A stretch of DNA of 64,000 nt from CAXSBR01 sp964252015 (GCA_964252015.1 CAXULW010000003.1:124001-188000), one strand, 5' to 3'; shown: positions 1 to 8,259, counted from the first letter of the stretch. Program-made: numbers and translations. The notes: generated from the letters alone by a model not told the origin.

Positions 1-251
1 CCTGGGACGACATCGACGAAGACCCCGACCCCCCTTCGTCCCGCACGCCAGATGAGGACGACGACCTCGACGAGGTAGCTATCGAGCGGGCCATAAGTGG
101 CGACTCCACCGTTCGACTCACCCACGCCGAGCAAATCGACGTGGTCCGGCGAATGTCCGAACGCGGCCGATCCATCCGGACCATCGCCGACATCCTCTCA
201 ACCAGCACGCGAACCGTCTCCCGCCATCGAAAGCGCAGGAGCGCGGCCTAA
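1..251 (+). CDS. Partial helix-turn-helix protein (5' end outside window)
   Basis: The reading frame is open from base 3 to the TAA at 249-251, giving 82 codons of a protein whose start lies to the left. The visible part begins with a very acidic stretch rich in D and E. It ends with a resolvase/homeodomain-like helix-turn-helix (GRSIRTIADIL followed by STSTRTVSRH) and a basic tail. That points to a DNA-binding protein, for example a regulator or a maintenance protein of a mobile element. The family cannot be named from the C-terminus alone. Confidence 0.55.
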   Translation, partial: WDDIDEDPDPPSSRTPDEDDDLDEVAIERAISGDSTVRLTHAEQIDVVRRMSERGRSIRTIADILSTSTRTVSRHRKRRSAA

Positions 252-319
252 CCAACTGCGGCACCGCACGCCGTCCATTCCTTTCAGGAGCACCGAACTG
301 TGACGACCTCGCTCACCAC

Positions 320-694
320 GTGGCCGACACCCACAGCACGACGGCACCGGCCGGTCACCTCTACCGAAGCGCGACGTGGCTACTCGGGCGTCACCCACGC
401 CTGGCCCAGCTCGCGGTCGGGATTCATGGCGTCATCGCGATCGACGGCGGCGAGTTGTACATCGACCTGGACCACCTTGCCGACGTCCTGTCAGCCGTGA
501 AGCCCTATTGCGACGCGTGGGACGAGTACGAACACGCCCACCGCGCACCACAGAACGACGACCGCTACGAGGCCTGGCATTCAGCCGGTCCGAGCGCAGA
601 CACGTTCGCGGTCGGCCTCGCGGATTTTCTGGTCATGTCCAGCGGCGAGGTCGCCGCCCTCCGCCTGCTCGGCGCCCTGGCTTCGACGAGTTGA
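320..694 (+). CDS. Hypothetical protein, 124 aa
   Basis: A 124-residue soluble protein with a natural composition (for example GVIAIDGGELYIDLDHLADVL near residues 36-56 and an acidic DAWDEYEHAH stretch). It starts at GTG 320, and a purine-rich AGGAG lies upstream around 287. That AGGAG is spaced better for a GTG at 300 in another frame, but the frame from 300 gives a short, low-complexity product that looks spurious. No domain is recognised. It lies shortly downstream of the partial HTH gene in the same orientation, so the two may be co-transcribed. Confidence 0.5.
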   Translation: MADTHSTTAPAGHLYRSATWLLGRHPRLAQLAVGIHGVIAIDGGELYIDLDHLADVLSAVKPYCDAWDEYEHAHRAPQNDDRYEAWHSAGPSADTFAVGLADFLVMSSGEVAALRLLGALASTS

Positions 695-824
695 GTTCCC
701 CCGTTCGGAGTCGCGCACATCCGCAGTCTCGATCGCGAAGGGCAGCGACTGGTCGAAGACTGGTGTGCGGTTGTCCTTGCATACTGAAACCGGCTCAATC
801 GGAGCAGGGCCCCCGCGCCCGAAA

Positions 825-1211
825 TCAGCCGGCACGGCGCGCTGAAAGCGCGCCCTCGGCCCGATCCGAATCGACTGACAGCGCTGGCTTAGGCCGCGAA
901 TTACGGGGATGATCCGATCGCGAAACGTCAGAGGGCGCGGCTCGGACCAGCCGGCGCACCTGCGAGACGTCCAGCTCCAGCAGCGCCGCCGCCCGCTCTA
1001 TGCTCACGTCCTCGACCAGCAACGCCTTCAACATAGCGCCGACGTGACTCGTCGCAGATTCGAGCGCGCGGTCAGCCTCGGCGCGAACCTCGAGCGCGAC
1101 CAAGACCGAAGCCGTCGCCGCCTCGATCCGGTCGTCCTGCTCGTCCCGGGCCTTGTCTAGGGCCCGCCGCCGCTCTCGAGCCTTCGCCAACGCGTTCACC
1201 GGCTTGGCCAT
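825..1211 (-). CDS. Coiled-coil/HTH-like hypothetical protein of mobile elements
   Basis: About 128 residues from the Met at 1211 (AKPVNALAKARERRRALDKA). The first half is a charged alpha-helical, probably coiled-coil region. The middle carries a helix-turn-helix-like stretch (SIERAAALLELDVSQVRRLV), and the tail is disordered and basic. Proteins of this pattern are common in actinobacterial plasmids and conjugative elements, but their function is unknown to me. A longer form from GTG 1241 is possible because that codon overlaps the stop of an upstream ORF as GTGA. The MAKPVNAL start fits the usual N-terminus better. Confidence 0.55.
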   Translation of the reverse strand: MAKPVNALAKARERRRALDKARDEQDDRIEAATASVLVALEVRAEADRALESATSHVGAMLKALLVEDVSIERAAALLELDVSQVRRLVRAAPSDVSRSDHPRNSRPKPALSVDSDRAEGALSARRAG

Positions 1212-1237
1212 GTTTCTCGTCGCCACCACAACCTCCA

Positions 1238-1477
1238 TCACGTCTCGATCCGACGCCTGGGATCCTCACACGGGCTTATGACACGATGCGCCGCATAGGC
1301 GAAGTAGCCCAGATCGCCGTAGCGGGCCGCCCCACCGCCACACCAATGATCTGGGGGTCGCGAGTACGTCACGGTCCGCTCGCGACCGTCACGCAACCGA
1401 GGAGCGGCTCGATATCCGTCGTTCGACGGATTCGTCGTTGTCCACGACGGCACTCGAGAGGATTCGTCAGGGTGCAC
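1238..1477 (-). CDS. Possible small hypothetical protein, 79 aa
   Basis: An open frame of 79 codons ending four bases into the longer form of the downstream gene (GTGA overlap at 1238-1241). The overlap is the main reason to consider it real. The product (YRAAPRLRDGRERTVTYSRP, then YGDLGYFAYAAHRV) has no domain that I recognise. No clear ribosome binding site is visible. The region 1478-1627 between it and the next plus-strand gene holds nothing that I can identify and probably carries the divergent promoters. Confidence 0.25.
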   Translation of the reverse strand: MHPDESSRVPSWTTTNPSNDGYRAAPRLRDGRERTVTYSRPPDHWCGGGAARYGDLGYFAYAAHRVISPCEDPRRRIET

Positions 1478-1627
1478 GCACTTCGCGCTCGCATTAGATA
1501 GATCGTCCGCCGGTTTGCTGCGGAACGTCTGCCCGTAGATGATCTCGCGGTGAGTACGTCGCTTGACGCGCCCGCCCGACCATGGTCACAGCCCGCCCGG
1601 CTGGCAAACCGGGCGGGTCGATAATCC

Positions 1628-1894
1628 ATGCCGTATGAGTCTCGCCCTCGCCTCGAGCCGCTGCCGGAGTTCGTCGGAACGGCGCGGCCCGGGTTGTGCG
1701 CTCCGCCTGGGCTGGTCGAGTTCGTCCTGACAGCGTACGGCGCCGGCCGGTCGCTGCGCGAGATCGCCGAACTCACCGACCGCACCTACGGTGCCGTGCG
1801 CAATATCCTCGATCGCGCCGGCGTTGCTCGCAGGCCCGCCGGTGCACCCCGCCTGGCCATGGGCGAGAGAATCCAACGGTTCAACGCCGGCTGA
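1628..1894 (+). CDS. Helix-turn-helix domain protein, 88 aa
   Basis: Small protein with one helix-turn-helix: GRSLREIAELTDRTYGAVRN followed by ILDRAGVARRP, at about residues 37-68. This is the arrangement typical of short actinobacterial HTH proteins with a SxREIAxxTxRxYGxV motif. It is probably a DNA-binding regulator and is found often in Streptomyces-type mobile elements. The ATG at 1628 follows an AT-containing stretch without a strong Shine-Dalgarno. The function is inferred from the motif only. Confidence 0.6.
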   Translation: MPYESRPRLEPLPEFVGTARPGLCAPPGLVEFVLTAYGAGRSLREIAELTDRTYGAVRNILDRAGVARRPAGAPRLAMGERIQRFNAG

Positions 1895-2078
1895 CACGGT
1901 TCTGCGCGTACTTTGCGTCCTCGGTATGAACTGCCGCCACCCTCCGAGGTAGTGCGTTCATGGCCGTTGATGAGCGCGACCTTGCCGTGCGGGTGAGAGC
2001 ACATATGAATCGCTTGGCAACAAGTCCCGGGAGCCAACCGTGCTAGGCGGTCGCCAGCCAGACTCCTGGCGGCCGCTG

Positions 2079-2385
2079 TTAAGAGTGTTGGCGCCTGTCC
2101 GCGATGCGTGTGAGCAGCGCGCGCAGTTGCGTCTGCTCCACTTCGTCGAGCTCGCCCAGGAGCTGGCGCTCGGCCTTGTCGCTGGCGCGTATCGCCTTAC
2201 CCAAAGTCTGGTGGCTTGCGTCGGTGAGTGCGACGACATTGCGGCGGCGGTCCCCGTCGTCGGCGTGACGTGCCACCAGACCCTTCGCTTCGAGCCCGTC
2301 GAGCAGGGCGACCATGGTCGTTCGGTCGACCTTGAGTCGTGCGGATGCCTGCCAGATGCTCGTGCGTAACGAGTCTGTCCCAGGT
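2079..2385 (-). pseudogene. MarR-family regulator, 5'-truncated remnant
   Basis: Reading leftwards from about 2385, the frame gives SLRTSIWQASARLKVDRTTM and then VALLDGLEAKGLVARH, DDGDRRRNVVALT and a helical C-terminus. This is the recognition helix, the wing with the DxRxR motif and the dimerisation helix of a MarR-family transcription factor. The N-terminal third of the family is missing. Upstream of about 2385 the sequence belongs to a different gene (a glycosyltransferase start), and in the MarR frame a TGA lies just upstream. An internal Met at 2315 could still start a 78-residue fragment, but it would lack most of the DNA-binding domain. Confidence 0.65.
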
Positions 2386-2556
2386 TCTAGTCAACCAAAC
2401 CATGTCCGAATCACGAGCGACAGCCATAAACTGATCGGCGGTCGCTGTATCTTCCTGAACGTTCACAACTTCGTGGTTGAGCTTTCGAAGCGCTTTCGTC
2501 ACTTCAGATTCGGTGCACCGCGCGAACCTCGTGTTGGATACGTAAGTAATCTTCAC
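2371..2556 (-). pseudogene. Glycosyltransferase N-terminal fragment joined to the MarR remnant
   Basis: From GTG 2556 the frame gives VKITYVSNTRFARCTESEVT, then KALRKLNHEVVNVQED and DSDMVWLTRTW. This is a Rossmann-type start resembling actinobacterial group 1/CgeB-like glycosyltransferases. About 55 residues on, the similarity stops at TRTW, and the next bases belong to a MarR-family gene in another frame. Only about one sixth of a typical glycosyltransferase is present, so it is inactive. The frame stays open into the MarR region by chance. The family call rests on the N-terminal motif alone. Confidence 0.45.
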
Positions 2557-2817
2557 ACTTAAACCCAAACAGGGTCACACCCGTATCCGCCGCTAAGCAT
2601 TGGTGTGACCGTAACTGTATTAAGTGGTGGGTTGTAGCGGCCTACATTACCCAAAGATTAAACTGAAATCTTGGACTCTGCAAGTGGACAGCTCACTGCT
2701 CGGCGCGTTTCGTCACTCACTGGTGTGGTCATCATCCGGCTACGACGTCTACGCGGGCGGAAAGATGGCGGCTAGCTGCACCATAGTCCCGTTGATGACA
2801 TCTGGTAGGATTCTGCC

Positions 2818-3500
2818 GTGCTTACGCCGTGGACACTTTCCGAGATTTCTGTCGGTATCAGTGCCGCGGCGGCTACAATTGCCGGAGCATCAGCCATATA
2901 TGCGCGCAAAACTTATAAAGACACGAGACCAGATCTCCGTATCTCGTTCGAATATACCCGGGAGGGCGCAGGGCTAGATCGTGGTTTATTCGGGTAGGCG
3001 AGTATTCAACCGATTTTGCGGCAATTCCTGACCTATTCGAAATCACCGTAGTTAATCGACGCAACGGCGTTGTGGAGATCCGAGGCTTCGAAGTAATTCT
3101 CCCTCGATATCGAGGCTTAAGTAATGGTCGCCTCGGAAACGATTATCGTGGTGATTCTCGCGGTAAAGATCTTCCATACATAATGCCGGGTCGAACGACG
3201 CGTGAATGGTCTTATGACCTAGAAACTGCCTTTGAACACGCACAATTCGGGTACGGCTCATGGTCGGCCGCTGATGAATCTCTCACGTGGCTTTACGCCG
3301 CGCTAGCCACTATTCGAGGATGTCGAGTCAAAGTATTGCTTGGCGACGGTCGCTCGATAAACAAAAGGGTAAAGCTATACCTACAGGATCTTGATTCCAT
3401 CGTCGACGCCGCAGAAGAGTATGAGTCACGTAATACAACATCGGAGGCTAGTCTCGGTAACGAGAAGGCTGATGAACGCGAGGGCAATCCTAGCGATTGA
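2818..3500 (+). pseudogene. Membrane-anchored hypothetical protein with a -1 frameshift
   Basis: From GTG 2818 (GGTAGGA seven bases upstream) the frame encodes an N-terminal membrane helix (EISVGISAAATIAGASAIYA) and RKTYKDTRPDLRISFEYTRE, then stops at 2995-2997. The frame one base back continues without a stop from about 2975 as WFIRVGEYSTDFAAIPDLFE, ITVVNRRNGVVEIRGFEV and on to 3500. The two parts read as one protein of about 225 residues: a single membrane helix followed by a cytoplasmic domain of unknown function. The region is less GC-rich than the rest of the window. No canonical slippery heptamer is seen at the crossover, so mutation or sequence error is likelier than programmed frameshifting. 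Confidence 0.5.
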
Positions 3501-3602
3501 CGACGGAATAGTGCCATGCATGGGTCAGCGTTGCACGAGTTCCAGTTCATCAGGGCAAAGAACGCGGTGCTCGTCGAAGGGCATCCACCGAGGCGCCTTC
3601 TG

Positions 3603-4113
3603 TCAGGAGATAATGCCGTAGTTCCGTACTGCCTTGTAGGTCTCCTGGATATCCCTTCCCTCCATCTTCGCGACTGCTTCCTCGGGCGCCTTGATGTGGT
3701 TTCGATAGCGCAAACGGCCACGCAGTGGGGACCACACAGCTCCGGCAAGATCTCTCCCAGCTGCACGTACCAACAGCGAAGTGGCCGTGGATGGCTCCGC
3801 CGCCCTCGTCTAGGGTATTCGTCGCATGAAGCGTGGCTTAGACGACTTGCCGTAGTTGCGAGAAGAAGGTAGTGGTCGACTAGCTCCCGGTCGATCCGTG
3901 AAACGAGAGCAGTCGATTGCAACGCTCGCGCAGCTTCGCGGAATGAGGGGGGCCTGGCTCATCAGGCGCCCGCCGGCTCATCTCTACTTGGGACAGCGCC
4001 GCCAGCACCTTTGCCCGTGTCTCCCGGCGTTGACCACCGAACGTGAGATATTGGCCAATCACCGAGCCGAATCCAAGCGCCACCACGAGGGAGATAACCG
4101 TGCCGGCATCCAC
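3603..4113 (-). pseudogene. Small membrane protein gene broken by several frameshifts
   Basis: The start at 4113 gives MDAGTVISLVVALGFGSVIG and QYLTFGGQRRETRAKVLAAL, an N-terminal membrane helix followed by a basic helix. The frame is then lost at a run of six G (3947-3952 on the plus strand). The message continues in another frame as SFREAARALQSTALVSRIDR, ELVDHYLLLATTASRL and CDEYP. It shifts again near 3810 (a short DEGGGAIHGHF piece) and ends in a third frame as RDLAGAVWSPLRGRLRYRNH, IKAPEEAVAKMEGRDIQ and a TGA at 3603-3605. Joined together this is one protein of roughly 165 residues of unknown function. At least two indels are needed. Confidence 0.55.
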
Positions 4114-4213
4114 GGGCCCAGACTACCGGTTAGACACCTGGTTCCAATTCTCGCGGTCTGCCGTAGGCTAACTCGGGCGACCATGAAGCATACATCGGAG
4201 ACGGGGGACACCA

Positions 4214-4564
4214 ATGAGTTACACCGAACATGCTATCGAGGCATTTAACGCTGAATTCAAGGCATGCAATCAACGAACCATGGCCGAAATCCTTCCACTG
4301 TTCGGCGCTTGGAAGAAGCGAATGGGACTGACTGGAACTGCTATTCATCCCCACGTCGAATCCTTCCGCTTTCTTGACGACGGCGAGATGTGGGTGACGC
4401 TCGGTTACGCCGTGTCGCTAGAGGAAGACGGCATCAAATTACACGGGAAGTTTGAGACGAACGATCGTCACCTTCCAATGTACTTGGATGGTACGAATCA
4501 CGATGTTCAGTCACTTGCGCAGCTGGGCTCGATTCTCAATGAGGGGCGTTTGGCTCAATATTGA
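4214..4564 (+). CDS. Hypothetical protein, 116 aa
   Basis: A soluble 116-residue protein from ATG 4214, preceded by the purine-rich GACGGGGGACACCA. The sequence looks natural: an N-terminal helix (YTEHAIEAFNAEFKACNQRT), then alternating strands such as FRFLDDGEMWVTLGYAVS. No family is recognised. Base composition is lower in GC than in the flanking element genes, matching the 2.4-6 kb tract and suggesting separate acquisition. Its 3' end overlaps the convergent gene on the other strand by 29 bases. Confidence 0.65.
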   Translation: MSYTEHAIEAFNAEFKACNQRTMAEILPLFGAWKKRMGLTGTAIHPHVESFRFLDDGEMWVTLGYAVSLEEDGIKLHGKFETNDRHLPMYLDGTNHDVQSLAQLGSILNEGRLAQY

Positions 4565-4733
4565 GGTGCTCGGCATTATCGAGAGCCGAGCTTGTCATTC
4601 TCTCGGCGGGGCAAGATTCGACTGCCGCCCTCAACATTTCGACTGCCGTTTGAAGCCTAACGTGATCCTCCCGTGTCGCTTGGAACCGGGCGCATGCTTG
4701 GTCGATGAGAGCGAGAGCTTCTTGTGTTGTCAT
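4536..4733 (-). CDS. Hypothetical helical protein, 65 aa
   Basis: Starting at the internal Met at 4733 (MTTQEALALIDQACARFQ) the product is a 65-residue all-helical protein (EDHVRLQTAVEMLRAAVESC). The longer frame from 4760 adds nine hydrophobic residues that do not look like a signal peptide. Short proteins of this pattern occur in actinobacteria, often as single-copy accessory genes of unknown role. The start is not supported by a strong ribosome binding site. Confidence 0.5.
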   Translation of the reverse strand: MTTQEALALIDQACARFQATREDHVRLQTAVEMLRAAVESCPAERMTSSALDNAEHLNIEPNAPH

Positions 4734-4785
4734 ACACAACACCAACATCACTAGACGCAACTATTTCAAATGGCTTCCGGTAAAG

Positions 4786-5343
4786 CTACGGCCGATGTAT
4801 AACTGGCAATCCGCGCCCAACCCGAACCTCCTCAACGCAGATCTCAAGCTCACAATATATACCCGGTGAAGATAATAACTCACGTTCCTTCATGATCCAG
4901 TTGACGTAGTTCTGCCAAGCCCTATACATTCTGCCGCCGACAACCCTGTACACGACCTCACTATCGAAGATTTGCATATTTACCGCAACTGATAGGTCCT
5001 CCAAATAATTCAAGTAGTTTCGGACCGATACGAACTCAGCTGAATCTCGAACTTGTGCAGCCACTGAGTACGCATCCTGATTCGGACTGCCCGCTGGCGG
5101 CATATCGTTGTAAACTTCCTGGAGTTTGCTCATTGTTCCGGCCAGGAAATCCATTGTGGCTCGCTGTTTTAGCCGAATGTTTTCCTCACCAGCCTGACTT
5201 ACTGAGTGATCGAGCGCTCTCTTTGAGTCTTTGACCTGGCGTGAAAGTAGCCGTATCTGCTGGAACAGCAGCAGGAGAACCACAGTACTGAGAATTAACC
5301 CAAATGCGGATATAACAAGGCTGGAGGTCTCGTAGGAGGACAT
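4786..5343 (-). CDS. DUF4760-like membrane-anchored protein
   Basis: 185 residues: an N-terminal membrane helix (VISAFGLILSTVVLLLLFQQ, residues about 9-28), a coiled-coil-like segment, then a helical domain with RATMDFLAGTMSKLQEVYND and VRNYLNYLEDLSVAVNMQI. This layout matches the DUF4760 family, whose function is unknown. Members are scattered among accessory regions. GC content is clearly low for the window. No partner gene is evident; the neighbours are a small helical ORF and a phage-tail-like remnant. Confidence 0.6.
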   Translation of the reverse strand: MSSYETSSLVISAFGLILSTVVLLLLFQQIRLLSRQVKDSKRALDHSVSQAGEENIRLKQRATMDFLAGTMSKLQEVYNDMPPAGSPNQDAYSVAAQVRDSAEFVSVRNYLNYLEDLSVAVNMQIFDSEVVYRVVGGRMYRAWQNYVNWIMKERELLSSPGIYCELEICVEEVRVGRGLPVIHRP

Positions 5344-5394
5344 GGCGGTGATCCTAAGGCACGGGACCGCGGGAGTCTACGTTAGCGTAACGTC

Positions 5395-6015
5395 TTAGTC
5401 CGTTGCTGCAACCCCCATCTGGAAATTCGTGCCGTCGTACCAGATGTCGCCATCGTTCGGTGAGGTCGGAGCTGTACCAGAACGAATACGAAGGGAGGCG
5501 GTGGAAGTGGTGGAACCAAGCGCGTCAACGTTGGCGGTCGCTGCGGTTGATTCGTCTCCGGAGAATCCCTTCCCGTTCACCTGCAGCTTTGAGTTCGGTG
5601 TTGCCGTCTCAATGCCCACGTTACCCGACGCAGCAAGAATGTAAGTGCCGGTAGTGTCGTAGGCGCCGATCTTAATTCCTGTACCGTAAATATTTTAAAA
5701 GTAGCTATCTGTTGCGCCGAGACAGGTCGAAGCCTTGTCGCCATTTGTTGTGAAGCGTGTCCCAGTGGCAAACAACTTAGCACCTTGAAACGTCATATTG
5801 GCAGTCGACCTGTTGAGCCATACATTCCCTGTCGCCGGAGATTTTGGTGACGTTCCCGAAGCCAGGTTCAGACTAGCGCCGGCCGTGGTAGCGGCAGCTA
5901 CACTTAAGTGCCCTGCTGCGTCGACTTTTGCCAGTGTCGTAGTGTCGGTTGGGTCACGCCATTGTGTGAGGTCACCGGTTTGCGATGTCAGGCCGATGAA
6001 CTTTGAGAAGACGCC
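5395..6015 (-). pseudogene. Phage tail-fibre-like structural protein remnant
   Basis: A single minus-strand frame runs from a TAG at 6016-6018 to a TAA at 5395-5397 and is interrupted only by a TAA at 5695-5697. It reads FIGLTSQTGDLTQWRDPTDT, TLAKVDAAGHLSVAAATTAG, GNVWLNRSTANMTFQG, then after the stop GIKIGAYDTTGTYILAASGN, VGIETATPNSKLQVNG and ending SPNDGDIWYDGTNFQMG. Repetitive beta-rich text with VGIxTxTPxSKLQVxG and NDGDIWYDGTNF motifs is characteristic of phage tail-fibre or receptor-binding proteins. No other phage gene is nearby and the 5' end is missing, so this is a stranded fragment. Confidence 0.55.
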
Positions 6016-6123
6016 CTAGCCCGCGGCGGGGAGTGGCCCAAGAGCACGGTGCACTGGGTGGCGCATCAGCCGACGTTGACCCGGCCACTCGGGGTGAACG
6101 CCCCAGACCCACCGCCGGCGCAG

Positions 6124-6380
6124 ATGGCCCAGACACGATGGTCGGGAGAGCCGGGCTGGCTACGCCCGGCTCAGGCCGCCGCCGCGTTGCTCGGAGTTCA
6201 CGTCGACACCGTAGCCAGATGGCACAAAGCCGGTCTGTTACCGCAGACCCGCAAGGACCAAGCGGTGACGCGCACGAGTTCTCCCGCGAAGATCTGGACG
6301 TTGTAGCCACGCTGCGCGCCGGGCGGCCTTACCTGCCGCGGCGAGCGCTGATCGATCACCTGACACGCGGCGGGGCGTAG
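6124..6380 (+). pseudogene. HTH (MerR/excisionase-like) gene with a frameshift
   Basis: From ATG 6124 the frame encodes EPGWLRPAQAAAALLGVHVD followed by TVARWHKAGLLPQ, a winged helix-turn-helix of the MerR/HTH_17 class. The frame then ends after unrelated residues. The expected continuation lies in the next frame: GDAHEFSREDLDVVATLR followed by AGRPYLPRRALIDHLTRGG, to TAG 6380. One indel between about 6240 and 6270 separates the two halves. In its intact form it would be a small DNA-binding regulator or recombination directionality factor. Confidence 0.5.
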
Positions 6381-6389
6381 TCGAGGGAC

Positions 6390-6660
6390 CTGGCCGGCGA
6401 AGCTCAGCCCCGCTGCCTCCTCGTCATCCGTCCCGATGAACGGGTGCTCAGTCACCCAGGTCGCGGTGTCCTGCTTAGTGGCGGTGATGAACGACTCCAG
6501 GTCGACCCGCTCAACCCTCCGCTGCCCGCGGCCACCGATCTTCAACGCGGGTAGGTGACCCCCGCGGACTGACCAACGCGTAGGTCTGAGACCGGCTGTT
6601 CGTCAACTCCGCGGCGACATCATCCAAGGTCAAGAACCTTGTCGGCGGTGTCGCGGTCAC
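6390..6660 (-). pseudogene. AlpA-like HTH gene with a frameshift (copy A)
   Basis: From GTG 6660 the frame gives RFLTLDDVAAELTNSRSQTY and ALV, then goes out of frame and stops at 6511-6513. The normal continuation (KIGGRGQRRVERVDLESFIT, then ATWVTEHPF) is found in the adjacent frame from about 6545. Together they form the roughly 70-residue actinobacterial HTH protein with the order FLTLxDVAxEL, SQxYALV, KIGGRGQxRVE. A second, more degraded copy is at 35140-35240. The left limit is approximate because the second frame stays open into the neighbouring remnant. Confidence 0.55.
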
Positions 6661-6861
6661 GGCGCGATCGTCCCATGCTCTCCGCTAGTTTTTGTTCGCC
6701 TGTGGATAAGACGGCGATCGTTGAGACTGGTCGCAAATCGGGTGGTTCATTACCGACCGCTGTGAAACGGTGCCGCTCTGCCGCCGTTTTCGCGGTCAAG
6801 GCCAAGTTCATCTCCACGCACGCGGCGAGCTGACTTCACCGATTACCTGGCGCCGGGCACA

Positions 6862-7803
6862 ATGCGACGTGTGAAGGTGTACGTGGGCGTCACCGACCAC
6901 CAGTGGTACGAGTTCCTCGCCGCACGGCCAGCGCTCAGGGAGGTCAATTTCTGGCGCCCAGGCGGCGGTCGCGAGTTCGGCGTACTGACCCCCGGTGAGC
7001 CATTCTTCTTCAAGACCCACTCACCGCACAACCGCGTCGTCGCCGGCGGCTTCTAGCGGCTTCGTCCCACTCCCCGTGTCCGAGGCATGGGAGTTCTTCG
7101 GGCCCGGCAACGGCGTCGACCGCCTGGCCGAAATGCGAACACGGGTCGGCCAGTACAGACGCCAGCCAATTCAGCCGGGCGACGACCCACACATTGGGTG
7201 CATCGTCATCCGCGACACTCGCTTCTTCCCCGCCGAGGACACCGCGGACCCGCCGCCGCGGTTCGCACCGGCCATCGTCCACGGCAAGAGCTACGACCTC
7301 GCCCACGACGCGTCCGGTCCCTACTTCCAGGACCCCCTCGACCGCCTCCTTGGGTCGACGGTGGCGATCGATCTCAGCGAGCCTTGGAACAGGCCGGGCC
7401 CGGTTTACGGCGGCCCGCGTCTGGCGTCGCAACGACTTGGCCAGCGAGCATTTCAGGCTGTCGTCCTGCGCGCCTACTCCCGCCGCTGCGCATCACCGGC
7501 GAAAAGATCCGCCCAGTGCTGCAGGCGGCACACATCCTGACCTTACCCGCTGGCGGGGAGCACCGCCTCGACAACGGCCTGCTGCTCCGCTCCGACGTGC
7601 ACACCTTGTACGACCGCGGCTACCTCGGCGTCGACCGTCGGTACCGCCTCCTCGACAGCCCTCGGCTGCGGGATGAGTTCGGCAATGGTGAACAGTTCTA
7701 CGCTCACGCCGGCCAGGAAATATCGCTGCCTCAACGCCGCGTAGACCGGCTCCGAGGCGACGCCCTGGATTGGCACCTCGATGAGGTATTCCAAGCCTCA
7801 TAA
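6862..7803 (+). pseudogene. HNH endonuclease broken by two frameshifts
   Basis: Three consecutive frames make one recognisable HNH endonuclease of about 310 residues. Frame 1 (6862-7056): VYVGVTDHQWYEFLAARPAL, FWRPGGGREF, THSPHNRVVAGGF, then a stop. Frame 2 (about 7050-7490): SGFVPLPVSEAWEFFGPGNG through AFQAVVLRAYSRRC. Frame 3 (about 7490-7803): ITGEKIRPVLQAAHILTLPA, GGEHRLDNGLLLRSDVHTLY and DRGYLGV. Frame 3 carries the HNH core (QAAHI, N in RLDNG, H in DVHTLYDRGY). The first break is a TAG where a Phe-Ser junction is expected; the second is one base short at TGCGCATC. The family acts as a nuclease of unknown biological target. As sequenced no full-length product can be made. Confidence 0.75.
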
Positions 7804-8259
7804 CGACCAAGATCGCCGCTCGATCAATAATCCGAACGGTAAACTTACCAAAGGCATGGACCGGACGGGCCGCTGATCCCCGTTCAAGAACGTCATCACT
7901 GATGCTGGTGTGGGCGCCGCCTTTGGCGGAGGCGGCCTCGACGACTCCCGCCACCGTGACCTACCGGCGGTAGGTCCGACATGCTCACTTCCGGCAGGAC
8001 CATCGGACGGCTTTCGTGTTCGTTCGGCTGCCCCGAGCGCGTCGACTCGCCCACCACGGCCGATGAAAAGCCTGATTGCCGTTGCCAATCGTGGCTCGTC
8101 CCCCCGGTCCAACTCGGCCAGCGTCACCGGCAGCAGCCCTACGCCCGACTAAACCACGCAAACCCGAGTCCGAAACTCGACACACCTCATGCACTCCGGT
8201 CGAAACGTTTGGGTTTACAGCGGGGCGGTGGCATAGGGCCGAGTGACAGTCGTGGCGTG
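7804..8259 (+). other. Non-coding interval upstream of the relaxase; candidate oriT region
   Basis: This 456-base gap precedes the relaxase start. The relaxase frame happens to be open from 7981, but the residues before MTLHKLTAG look like random translation. It contains a perfect inverted repeat at 7958-7976 and a short CCGCC/GGCGG repeat just before it. MobF relaxases usually act at an oriT close to their own gene, so this is the best place to look for a nick site. That assignment is inference. Confidence 0.35.
7958..7976. repeat. Perfect 8-bp inverted repeat, 3-bp loop
   Basis: GACCTACC, GGC, GGTAGGTC. It lies about 285 bases upstream of the relaxase start codon. It could be part of oriT, an operator or a hairpin; nothing in the sequence decides between these. 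Confidence 0.5.

Noticed and set aside
2624..2977. 117-codon plus-strand ORF
   Set aside because: Composition looks random and it conflicts with the better-supported frame from GTG 2818.
2970..3000. Programmed -1 frameshifting at 2818-3500
   Set aside because: The bases at the crossover (CGT GGT TTA TTC) do not form a canonical X XXY YYZ heptamer, so recoding is not claimed.
7981..8259. 93-codon N-terminal extension of the relaxase frame
   Set aside because: The residues before MTLHKLTAGDGYTYL are not natural-looking, and family members begin at that motif.
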